Below are positions 16,591 through 24,580 of a DNA stretch of 64,000 nucleotides, piece after piece (the first letter of the stretch is position 1; each line of letters starts with the position of its first letter). The notes under the pieces are model-generated. The model was not told where the DNA came from and made no database searches. It saw nothing but the letters and a program-made list of their open reading frames with translations. The translations under genes and the position numbers were made by a program. The stretch comes from Oceanospirillaceae bacterium (GTDB lineage Bacteria > Pseudomonadota > Gammaproteobacteria > Pseudomonadales > Oceanobacteraceae), in NCBI GenBank assembly GCA_002723385.1, contig PBNY01000024.1, forward strand, positions 40,612 through 104,611, given 5' to 3'.

Positions 16591-19500
16591 ATGCTTTCGC
16601 CCCGCTACTGGACTTTCCTGATCATTGTGGCAGCCGCCATCATCTATTCCATGTTGAAACCCGAACCAACGACCACTGACGACACGGTCAGCGCCAATGA
16701 ATCAGCCGCCGAGGAAGCGATGACAGCATCACAGCCTGCCGCCCCTGTAGAGTACCAGTCGGCCTTTACCACCGAAGGTCTGGAATCAGGTGCGATTCTG
16801 TCCAGCCCGGCGGATCCGTTTCAGTACCGTTATCTGACACTGGAAAACGGCATGAAAGCCCTGCTGGTTTCCACTCCGGATACCGATAAAGCCGCCGCCG
16901 CTGTTACCGTTGCGGTGGGCAGTGGCGATGACCCCAAAGATCGCGAAGGATTGGCGCACTTCCTTGAACACATGCTGTTCCTGGGCACCGAGCCTTACCC
17001 GGAATCCGGTGAGTATCAGGCCTACATCAGCCGTCACGGTGGTAGCCATAATGCGTTCACCGCCCACCAGCAGACCACCTACTACTTCTCCATCGACAAC
17101 GATGCCATGGCAGGTGCTCTGGATCGCTTTGCGCCCTTCTTTATTTCGCCAACGTTCGATGAAGCTTATGTCGACCGTGAAAAGAACGCTGTTCACGCCG
17201 AGTACATGGCCAAGATCAAGGATGACTTCCGCCGCATTTACAACGCTGAAAAGCTGGCCATGAATCCTGAGCATCCCTACGCCAAATTTGCCACCGGCAA
17301 CCTGGATACCCTGTCAGACCGACCGGATAGCAAGATTCGCGACGAGCTGCTGCGCTTCTATGACAACCACTACAGTGCAGACCGTATGACGCTGGTACTG
17401 GCTGGCAACTACCCTCTGGAACAACTGCAGCAGTGGGCCACGAGCCACTTCAATGCCGTTCCCAATCGTGAGCTTGAAGCCCCGGCAGCCAGACCACCAA
17501 TGTTTGTTGAAGAGCAACTGCCGCTGGATGTGAACATCGTACCGGTGAAGGAAATCCGCCGTTTACAGCTGACCTTCGCCATGCCCGAAAGCCTCTCGTT
17601 GTATCAGTACAAACCGCTGTCACTGCTCGGCAGTCTGCTCGGCCACGAAGGTGAAGGCAGCGTGCTGGCCTTCCTGAAAGAAAAGGGCTGGGCCGAATCA
17701 CTCAGTGCCGGACGTTCTCTCAGCACTCAGTTTGAATCCAGCATGGTGATTCAGATTGGCCTGACGCGTTCCGGGCTGCTGCACGTTGATCAAATCACCC
17801 AGGCCGTACTGCACTATATGGAATTGCTCAAGCAGCAACCCCTGCCAGATTACCTGCTGGTCGAGCAGCAACAGTTGAGCGACATGGCTTTCCGTTTTAT
17901 GGAACATGGCCGCATTTCTGATTATGTGGTTCAGCTCAGTACCAATATGATGCACTACCCTGCCACTGAAACCATCTACGGCGATTACTTGTGGAAACCG
18001 GTTTCAAGCCAGCAGCTCAAGCCATATCTGGATGCCCTTTCCGCCAACCTCATGCTGCGCACTCTGATTGCACCCGGGGTGACAACGGATATGAAAGAGC
18101 AATGGTACGGCACGCCAATGCGGGTTCGTCCGTCCAACTATCAACCCGATACCGCTTTCGAAGCAGAACTGGCGGCCTTGCACCTGCCGGAGGCCAACCC
18201 TTTCATTCCGACCGACTTCAACGTCTACGCCGAGACAGAACAGGCCCGCCCGGTGCAGCTGGAGTCCGACCCGGGTTTCGAGTTCTGGTATTACCCGGAA
18301 CATGAATTCCAGCGTCCCAAAGCGCGCATCATTACCCAACTGTTCCAGCAGCAACTGGCCAACTCCGCAGCGACCCAGATTGCCGCCCAACTGTACGTGC
18401 GCGCCGTCAATGAAAGCCTGAACACCTACAGCTATCCGGCCTATCTGGCCGGACTGGGTTACAGCCTCAACGTTACACCGCAAAGTCTGCAATTGACGGT
18501 TTCCGGTTATCAGGACAAGTTGCCTGCCCTGATGGAACGTCTGCTGGCGGCGATGAAAGCCCCACAGGTTTCCGAACAGCAATTCGCACGCTATAAAGCA
18601 TCCCTTCAACGCCGACTTGAAAACCAGCTGAAGTCCAAGCCCTATGAACGCAGCATTGCCGAGCTGAAACAGTGGCTGTATCAGCCCAGCTTCAGTGAAC
18701 AGCAGCTGCTGTCAGCACTGGACAATGTCTCCCTCGAAGACGTCACCACCTTTGGTCAGTCGTTGCAGCAGGCATCCGCTACCCGCTTCTACGTTCACGG
18801 CAATCTGAACCGAGAACAGAGCAATGCCATTGCCGACCAGCTCAAGGCACAGTACCCACCAGTCAAATCAGAGATGGTGACAACCCGTATCACACGGGTT
18901 CCCGACGGCCAGTTCCAGCACGACATGGGGCTGGATCACCAAGACACCAACATCACTCTGTACGTACAGGGATCCGACAACAGCGACATGACCCGTGCCC
19001 GTATGGCACTGCTGGGGCAAATTCTGAGCGCTCCGTACTATCAGTACATGCGTACCGAACAGCAGCTGGGTTACATCGTTTTCGCAGCCGTTTATCCACA
19101 ACGCACGGTTCCCGGACTGGTGTTTATCGTTCAGTCGCCGGGGGTGGCTCCTCAGCAATTGATGGATCACAGCATCACCTTCTGGAAACAGTTTGAAGGC
19201 CAGCTGGCCGCCATGTCGGAAGATGAATTCCAGTCCTTCAAGGATGGGCTGACCAGCAAGCTGCTGGAACCACCAAAGAACATGGGCGAAAAAGCGACTC
19301 GTTTCTGGCGAGAAATCGACAATGGCCGCACCCTCTTCAACACCAACGCCGCCATCGCAGCACTGGTGAATGAGCTGACACTGGAAGACGTCCGTACCCT
19401 GTATCGCGACCTGCTGCTGAAGCCCTTGACCATTGATCCTGCGCCAACGCCGTGGCTGCTATTTACCCAGGGTGGTCATGTGAATGACCTGAAACCCCTG

Positions 19501-19617
19501 TCCGGGATTGACCAATCTGCCCAACCTGTTTTCCCGTTACCGAAAGCCCTGCTTCAGGTTGCAGAAGAAAACAACGTAGAGTCAGCCGTATCCCACATTG
19601 AGCAACCGGGTCACTGA
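16591..19617 (+). CDS. M16-family zinc protease, insulinase/pitrilysin type
   Basis: Large M16A peptidase that would degrade small proteins and peptides inside a clam-shell chamber. The 1008 residues begin with one hydrophobic anchor (about 8-22) and a short low-complexity linker, so it is probably tethered to the inner membrane facing the periplasm. The inverted zinc motif is HFLEH (His123, Glu126, His127), followed by the third ligand Glu204 in NAVHAEY. The R/Y substrate-binding pair expected in the C-terminal half is represented by the region MRTEQQLGYIVFA near residue 820. Length fits pitrilysin and insulinase. It is followed 2 bases later by selO. Confidence 0.92.
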   Translation: MLSPRYWTFLIIVAAAIIYSMLKPEPTTTDDTVSANESAAEEAMTASQPAAPVEYQSAFTTEGLESGAILSSPADPFQYRYLTLENGMKALLVSTPDTDKAAAAVTVAVGSGDDPKDREGLAHFLEHMLFLGTEPYPESGEYQAYISRHGGSHNAFTAHQQTTYYFSIDNDAMAGALDRFAPFFISPTFDEAYVDREKNAVHAEYMAKIKDDFRRIYNAEKLAMNPEHPYAKFATGNLDTLSDRPDSKIRDELLRFYDNHYSADRMTLVLAGNYPLEQLQQWATSHFNAVPNRELEAPAARPPMFVEEQLPLDVNIVPVKEIRRLQLTFAMPESLSLYQYKPLSLLGSLLGHEGEGSVLAFLKEKGWAESLSAGRSLSTQFESSMVIQIGLTRSGLLHVDQITQAVLHYMELLKQQPLPDYLLVEQQQLSDMAFRFMEHGRISDYVVQLSTNMMHYPATETIYGDYLWKPVSSQQLKPYLDALSANLMLRTLIAPGVTTDMKEQWYGTPMRVRPSNYQPDTAFEAELAALHLPEANPFIPTDFNVYAETEQARPVQLESDPGFEFWYYPEHEFQRPKARIITQLFQQQLANSAATQIAAQLYVRAVNESLNTYSYPAYLAGLGYSLNVTPQSLQLTVSGYQDKLPALMERLLAAMKAPQVSEQQFARYKASLQRRLENQLKSKPYERSIAELKQWLYQPSFSEQQLLSALDNVSLEDVTTFGQSLQQASATRFYVHGNLNREQSNAIADQLKAQYPPVKSEMVTTRITRVPDGQFQHDMGLDHQDTNITLYVQGSDNSDMTRARMALLGQILSAPYYQYMRTEQQLGYIVFAAVYPQRTVPGLVFIVQSPGVAPQQLMDHSITFWKQFEGQLAAMSEDEFQSFKDGLTSKLLEPPKNMGEKATRFWREIDNGRTLFNTNAAIAALVNELTLEDVRTLYRDLLLKPLTIDPAPTPWLLFTQGGHVNDLKPLSGIDQSAQPVFPLPKALLQVAEENNVESAVSHIEQPGH

Positions 19618-19619
19618 TC

Positions 19620-21101
19620 ATGAATACCAGCCAGCGACTGACACTGAACGAACTGACTCTGTCTCACGATTACGGGACGTTGCCAGAGCATTTCTATCAC
19701 CGCACAGAGCCCATGCCTCTGCCGGATCCCAAAATCATCAGTATCAATCCGCTGGCTGCCGAGCTGCTGCAACTGAATCCCTGCTCCCTGGACCCAGAGC
19801 ATCTGGCCAGTCTGATGGGTGGCCACCAGTTGCTACCCGGGTCTTCTCCCCTGGCCATGAAGTACGCCGGACACCAGTTCGGCATGTACAACCCGCAACT
19901 GGGCGACGGTCGAGGTCTGCTTCTGGGTGAACAGGCGATTGATGGTCAACTGTGGGACTGGCATCTGAAAGGCGCCGGTCTGACACGTTATTCCCGCAGC
20001 GGCGATGGTCGTGCCGTGCTGCGCTCCAGCATTCGCGAATACCTGGTGGGTGAAGCACTGACCGCCCTGAATATTCCGTCTACCCGGGCACTGGCGGTGT
20101 GCATCACCGGACAGAAAATCCAGCGCGAAATGGTCGAAAATGCCGCGACTATCATTCGCGTCACTCCCTGCCATATCCGCTTCGGACACTTTGAACACTT
20201 CTACTACACGCGCCAGCAAGACGCGCTTCAGCAATTGGTGGATTACTGCATTCAACGCTATTTCCCGGAATGCCAGGAAAGCGAGCAGCCCTGTCTGGCT
20301 ATGTTTGATCGTGTGGTCGAGCTTAACGCCAGTATGGTCGCAGGCTGGCAAGCCTATGGCTTTCTGCACGGAGTGATGAATACCGACAACATGTCCCTGA
20401 TTGGCGAGACCTTCGATCACGGCCCCTTTGCTTTTATTGATCGCTGGAAAGAAGACGCGGTGTACAACCACACGGATGAAACCGGTCGTTACGCCTTTGA
20501 TCAGCAACCCGACATCATTCACTGGAACCTGTCAGCGCTGGCACAGGCTCTGACGCCACTGGAACCGGTTGATGACCTGAAGAAAGTGCTGGCCCGCTTC
20601 CCTCGCCGCTTCAAGGCAGCCTGGTTGACGCGCATGCGCCAGCGTCTGGGACTGTTCACCGAACAGCCGGATGACGAAAGCTTCATCAAGGAATGGCGCT
20701 CACTGCTGGCTCAGTACGAAATGGACTTTAATCCACTCTACCGTGCACTCAGCCTGGCGCAGTCAGAATCTGATCAGCCAGACAGCGGACTGGATGAAAC
20801 CGAGTTACTGCTGTGGCGTACCGAACTGGAAAACTGGCTGCCGAAGTATCAACAACGTCTGGCGTTGGAAACCTGCCCGGCCCAACAGCGTCGGGATGCC
20901 ATGTTGGCCGTCAACCCTGTGTACACGCTGCGTACTCATGTTGCCCAACATATTATTCGTGCTGCCGAGCAAGGTGATTACGAGCCACTCAATCGATGGC
21001 TGCATGTGGTACAACACCCGTATCAGGAACACGCCGGGCTGGAGAGCTGGAAACGAGCACCACAGGACGGCGGATTTGTGATGTTAAGCTGCTCTTCGTA
21101 A
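19620..21101 (+). CDS. selO: Protein adenylyltransferase SelO (YdiU)
   Basis: Pseudokinase-fold enzyme that transfers AMP from ATP to protein Ser, Thr or Tyr residues and is linked to redox stress in bacteria. The 493-residue length is normal. Landmarks are MKYAGHQFGMYNPQLGDGRG near 79-98, LKGAGLTRYSRSGDGRAVLR near 115-134, and HGVMNTDNMSLIGETFDHG near 249-267 with the metal-binding Asn/Asp residues. The protein ends in LSCSS, matching the C-terminal position where eukaryotic SelO has selenocysteine in a CxU-like setting. The start lies 2 bases after the protease stop, so the two are tightly coupled. Confidence 0.95.
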   Translation: MNTSQRLTLNELTLSHDYGTLPEHFYHRTEPMPLPDPKIISINPLAAELLQLNPCSLDPEHLASLMGGHQLLPGSSPLAMKYAGHQFGMYNPQLGDGRGLLLGEQAIDGQLWDWHLKGAGLTRYSRSGDGRAVLRSSIREYLVGEALTALNIPSTRALAVCITGQKIQREMVENAATIIRVTPCHIRFGHFEHFYYTRQQDALQQLVDYCIQRYFPECQESEQPCLAMFDRVVELNASMVAGWQAYGFLHGVMNTDNMSLIGETFDHGPFAFIDRWKEDAVYNHTDETGRYAFDQQPDIIHWNLSALAQALTPLEPVDDLKKVLARFPRRFKAAWLTRMRQRLGLFTEQPDDESFIKEWRSLLAQYEMDFNPLYRALSLAQSESDQPDSGLDETELLLWRTELENWLPKYQQRLALETCPAQQRRDAMLAVNPVYTLRTHVAQHIIRAAEQGDYEPLNRWLHVVQHPYQEHAGLESWKRAPQDGGFVMLSCSS

Positions 21102-21113
21102 AGGACACAGACC

Positions 21114-22004
21114 ATGACGCGCCTGCACGCCACCCACCGCTCACTCATGACCGCACTGATCAGTGGGACACTGCTGTCCGGCTGCACTAACGGGCCCGTT
21201 CAGACGCTTGACTACCACCCCAACGACAAGGATTTGAGTGCCAACGCTGACACCTATGGTGCGCGTCAGATCGAAATCAGCCAGCTATTGTCATTCCAGC
21301 AGCGCATTGGCGAGTGGAATCGTCAGTATCATGTTCAGCTCGACGCGCTGCATCGTGAGCATATCCGTCAGGTTCATTTGCGAGCACTGCGTCTTCACGC
21401 GCTTCGCGACAACCAGACCTTGCCGCTGGAACAGCACAATGTGCTGCAGGCGCTGGCCTATCAGGCCAACGAACCCAGAGATGTGATACTGACGCGTTAT
21501 CCGCGGTTGACCAAACAGTTCCTGGCGCTGGAAATACGCCAGCTTGCCAACCAGCTGGCCTGGGCTGAAACAGCCTCTGAACAGGAACGGCTTGCCCAGC
21601 AGTTACTGGCGATTCACGATGGCGATTATCCGCAGCATCTTCGAGACGTGATTCTGGGCTTCTCGCCAGATATTGGCCGCCCGACACCACCAGAGTTGAC
21701 CTACCCGGCAGTCCCGCCTGAAGAGGCCATTAACGGCTCGGTGGATATGGTCAAATTGAGCGAAGACTACGAATCCATGATGGTCGCCCGCAGCCTGTAT
21801 CTGGAGGAAATGACGGACTACCTCAGACAGCCGCTGGCTCATTCGCCCTTTAACCCCGAACCGGAATTTCGTACCTATGTGCTGGAATACGAGCTACAGC
21901 AAGCAGGCGTGTCACAGCAGGACTTTTTCAAATGGGCGGGCCATCACGTAGAGCACGCGCCAGAAACACACGCTCCCGAGGCAGCCCCTGAAGTGGCTCA
22001 ATAA
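21114..22004 (+). CDS. Lipoprotein of unknown function
   Basis: A 296-residue protein with a type II signal peptide (lipobox LLSGC, cysteine near residue 24) and a mature part that is mostly helical and rich in Gln, Leu and His. No domain recognised. It follows selO by 12 bases in the protease-selO unit. The tail is low in complexity (Glu/Ala/Pro/His). Only one base separates its stop from the convergent chrA stop, with no room for a separate terminator. Confidence 0.7.
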   Translation: MTRLHATHRSLMTALISGTLLSGCTNGPVQTLDYHPNDKDLSANADTYGARQIEISQLLSFQQRIGEWNRQYHVQLDALHREHIRQVHLRALRLHALRDNQTLPLEQHNVLQALAYQANEPRDVILTRYPRLTKQFLALEIRQLANQLAWAETASEQERLAQQLLAIHDGDYPQHLRDVILGFSPDIGRPTPPELTYPAVPPEEAINGSVDMVKLSEDYESMMVARSLYLEEMTDYLRQPLAHSPFNPEPEFRTYVLEYELQQAGVSQQDFFKWAGHHVEHAPETHAPEAAPEVAQ

Positions 22005-22005
22005 T

Positions 22006-23250
22006 TCAGAGCACGGCCCAACCAATCACACCTGAGCCAATCACCACCAACCACGGTGGCAGTTTCCAGACCATCAGTGCAATCAGCGCCAGTAGTACCA
22101 TCACAAAATCAGCAGCACTGTGCACTGCACTGGTCCAGACCGGGTTGTACAAAGCGGCCAGCAAAATACCAACCACCGCCGCATTCACGCCGCTCAGTGC
22201 GGCTTGCAAACGGCTATCCGCTCTCAGACTTTCCCAATAAGGCAAGGCACCGGCAATCAGCAGGAAAGACGGCAAGAAAATCGCCACCAGGCAGAACAAA
22301 CCACCCAGCAAGCCCCCCGCAAAGACCGTATCGCCTTCGGCAGCGGTACCCAGAAACGCCGCAAAGGTGAACAAAGGACCAGGGACTGCCTGAGCGGCGC
22401 CGTAGCCTGCCAGGAAGGCATCTTTCTCCACCCAACCGGTTGTGACGACCTCACTTTGCAACAGCGGCAACACCACATGGCCACCGCCAAATACCAGCGC
22501 ACCGGCACGATAGAAAGCATCAAACAGGGTCAACGACTGACTGTCAGTCATGGCGACCAGTAATGGCAAGCCGCCGAGCAACACAAAGAAAGCGATCAGC
22601 CAGCGTTTGGCATGGGCACGATCCGTCTTGATTGGCAGAAAATCCTCTGGATCTCGTGCTTCAGGAGCAATCTTCCAGACACCGATCAAACCGGCAGCCA
22701 GAATCACCAACACCGGTGTTAACACCGACGGTACCAATAACACCACCGCAGCTGCCACCGCCATCAGACTGATCTTGAGCTTGCCGACACACAGGTTATT
22801 GCCCATCCCCCAAACGGCCTGAGCCACAACCGCAACCGCAACCACTTTCAGGCCTTGCAAGGCTCCGTGAGGAAACGACTCTCCCAACACACTGATACTC
22901 ATGGCCAGCGCAATCAGCACCAGAGCGGACGGCATGGTAAACCCAAGCCATGCAGCAGCAGCGCCTGTGTACCCGGCACGGGACATCCCCAGTCCCAACC
23001 CGACCTGGCTGCTGGCCGGACCGGGCAAGAACTGGCACAGAGCGACCAGATCAGCATAGCTGCGATCCGATAACCATTGTCGGCGTTGTACAAACTCATC
23101 GCGGAAATAGCCCAGATGAGCCACAGGGCCGCCAAAGCTGGTCAGGCCAAGGCGCAGGAAAATCAGAAACACTTCGCGAAATTGTTGCCAACGGCTCGCG
23201 TCGGCGATGGCTGGATCCGCCGATGTGTTTGACGTGGAATGTTCGGACAT
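22006..23250 (-). CDS. chrA: Chromate transporter, long-chain ChrA (CHR family)
   Basis: Inner-membrane chromate exporter of the two-domain type, expected to lower cytoplasmic chromate. The 414 residues contain two homologous halves. The first has FLRLGLTSFGGPVAHLGYFR near 31-50 and CQFLPGPASSQVGLGLG near 71-88, and the second has GALVFGGGHVVLPLL near 239-253 and GYGAAQAVPGPLFTFAAFLG near 273-292. These FGGP/FGGG and PGP motifs are diagnostic of CHR domains. No chrB regulator gene is adjacent. Some CHR proteins may act on other oxyanions. Confidence 0.93.
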   Translation of the reverse strand: MSEHSTSNTSADPAIADASRWQQFREVFLIFLRLGLTSFGGPVAHLGYFRDEFVQRRQWLSDRSYADLVALCQFLPGPASSQVGLGLGMSRAGYTGAAAAWLGFTMPSALVLIALAMSISVLGESFPHGALQGLKVVAVAVVAQAVWGMGNNLCVGKLKISLMAVAAAVVLLVPSVLTPVLVILAAGLIGVWKIAPEARDPEDFLPIKTDRAHAKRWLIAFFVLLGGLPLLVAMTDSQSLTLFDAFYRAGALVFGGGHVVLPLLQSEVVTTGWVEKDAFLAGYGAAQAVPGPLFTFAAFLGTAAEGDTVFAGGLLGGLFCLVAIFLPSFLLIAGALPYWESLRADSRLQAALSGVNAAVVGILLAALYNPVWTSAVHSAADFVMVLLALIALMVWKLPPWLVVIGSGVIGWAVL

Positions 23251-23547
23251 GGCTCAGTCTCTCCGTTAGGGACGGCTGGTCGGAATGGGTAAAATTCAGG
23301 CAGAGACTAGGGGGCCTGCCAACAGATTTCAACGCTCTTGATCAACGAATCTCGATGCTCGTATACCAGCGTACTCACACCCCGAAAATAACAAATCGAA
23401 TGAGAAGAATTCATTTCTTCAAAAACTTTTGAGTATCTTGTCAACCAATCGGATCCTGGCGCGTTACCCTATCAAGCGGCGTTGTTGACAGGAGCACACA
23501 GCTCTCTCAACCAACCCGCCGATACAAATCCACATCAGCGCTGACTA

Positions 23548-24465
23548 ATGACAGGAACTCGCGGCATGCCAACCCCCAATACACCATTTTTTCGACGTGC
23601 TTTTCTCCGCCAAACCGGCAAGCTTCTTATTGCCATCCCCGCCGTCAACCTGATTGCGTGCGGTGGAGGATCCAATGGCACGACAACGTCTGACACCACA
23701 TCGACTGACTCAACAACAGACTCAACAACAGACTCAACAACGGATTCAACGACCACCGACACCAGCTCAGGCTCCGCCGAGTCACTGACTCAGGACAATT
23801 CAGCGGTTGACTGGGCGAGTGGAGGAACCGATTCCATGTCGGTGGAATATCCCAACCCGTTTGATGAGGGCTACGGCAATGTCTGTGACCTGACAGACGC
23901 GACAACAGAGGGCCCTTGCTACTCCGATACGGTTGAACGTGAAGATATTTCCGAGGGGCTGGACGGCTTGCCAACCCGATTGTGTTTTCGTGTTGTGGAC
24001 GCCAATTGTAATCCCGTGGAAGGTGCGACTGTGGATATCTGGCACTGCGATACCGACGGAATTTATTCCGGCGACGGCATGCAATCTGTGAATTTTTGCA
24101 CCGGTGGCGATGCGGATCACATCAACAATGATTACTTCCGGGGCACCCAGACCACGGACGCCGATGGCGTCGTCTGGTTCAGTACCTGTTTCCCGGGCTG
24201 GTACAGCAGCCGTGCGGTTCATATCCACTTTATGGTCATCATCAACGGCCAAACCTACGTGACTTCTCAGGTTGGTTTCGAGGATTCTCTGGTCGATGAG
24301 ATTTTGACGTCGCACTCTGTTTACAAAAGTCGGGGCATTGCCGATACACACAATTATGACGACACGGTTTTTCCATCCAGTGGCTACGAAGGTTTCCTGA
24401 TGGACACGCACAAAATGTCAGACGGCTCCATGCTGGCCTGGAAGACCCTGATGGTCTCTGCCTGA
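23548..24465 (+). CDS. Tat-exported lipoprotein related to intradiol ring-cleavage dioxygenases
   Basis: Related to the beta chain of protocatechuate 3,4-dioxygenase, which cleaves catechols between the two hydroxyls using Fe(III). The 305-residue product starts with a twin-arginine motif (FFRRAFLRQTGK) and a lipobox (NLIACGGG), so a folded lipoprotein outside the cytoplasm is predicted. A Ser/Thr/Asp spacer (about 48-75) follows. The catalytic domain contains GPCYSDTVEREDI, VDIWHCDTDGIYSG and FPGWYSSRAVHIHF; the two Tyr (in GPCY and GWYSS) and the H-x-H pair fit the iron ligands of the family. The substrate is unknown and could be aromatic or humic matter. Regulation not visible. Confidence 0.85.
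   Translation: MTGTRGMPTPNTPFFRRAFLRQTGKLLIAIPAVNLIACGGGSNGTTTSDTTSTDSTTDSTTDSTTDSTTTDTSSGSAESLTQDNSAVDWASGGTDSMSVEYPNPFDEGYGNVCDLTDATTEGPCYSDTVEREDISEGLDGLPTRLCFRVVDANCNPVEGATVDIWHCDTDGIYSGDGMQSVNFCTGGDADHINNDYFRGTQTTDADGVVWFSTCFPGWYSSRAVHIHFMVIINGQTYVTSQVGFEDSLVDEILTSHSVYKSRGIADTHNYDDTVFPSSGYEGFLMDTHKMSDGSMLAWKTLMVSA
23707..23754 (+). repeat. Four 12-bp tandem repeats in the linker of the dioxygenase lipoprotein
   Basis: The unit GACTCAACAACA occurs four times in a row, two copies perfect and the last two diverging. It encodes the (D-S-T-T) spacer after the lipid anchor. Copy changes would stay in frame and only alter linker length. Confidence 0.8.
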
Positions 24466-24507
24466 AGCACACGGGTGCAAATTGTCAACGTACGCAAAAC
24501 TGCAACA

Positions 24508-24544
24508 GAGTTACCAGAGTCCAGCCTGCCGGATCTGGTAACTC
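24508..24544. terminator. Long inverted repeat between convergent genes
   Basis: GAGTTACCAGA and its exact complement are 15 bases apart; with a bulge the stem extends by three more pairs. It lies between the dioxygenase-like gene and the TonB receptor gene, which converge here. There is no T-tract, so a two-way terminator is likely but a protein-binding site is possible. Confidence 0.5.
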
Positions 24545-24580
24545 CATCCTTGTCTCGATCTATCACCCGATAGACCCGAT

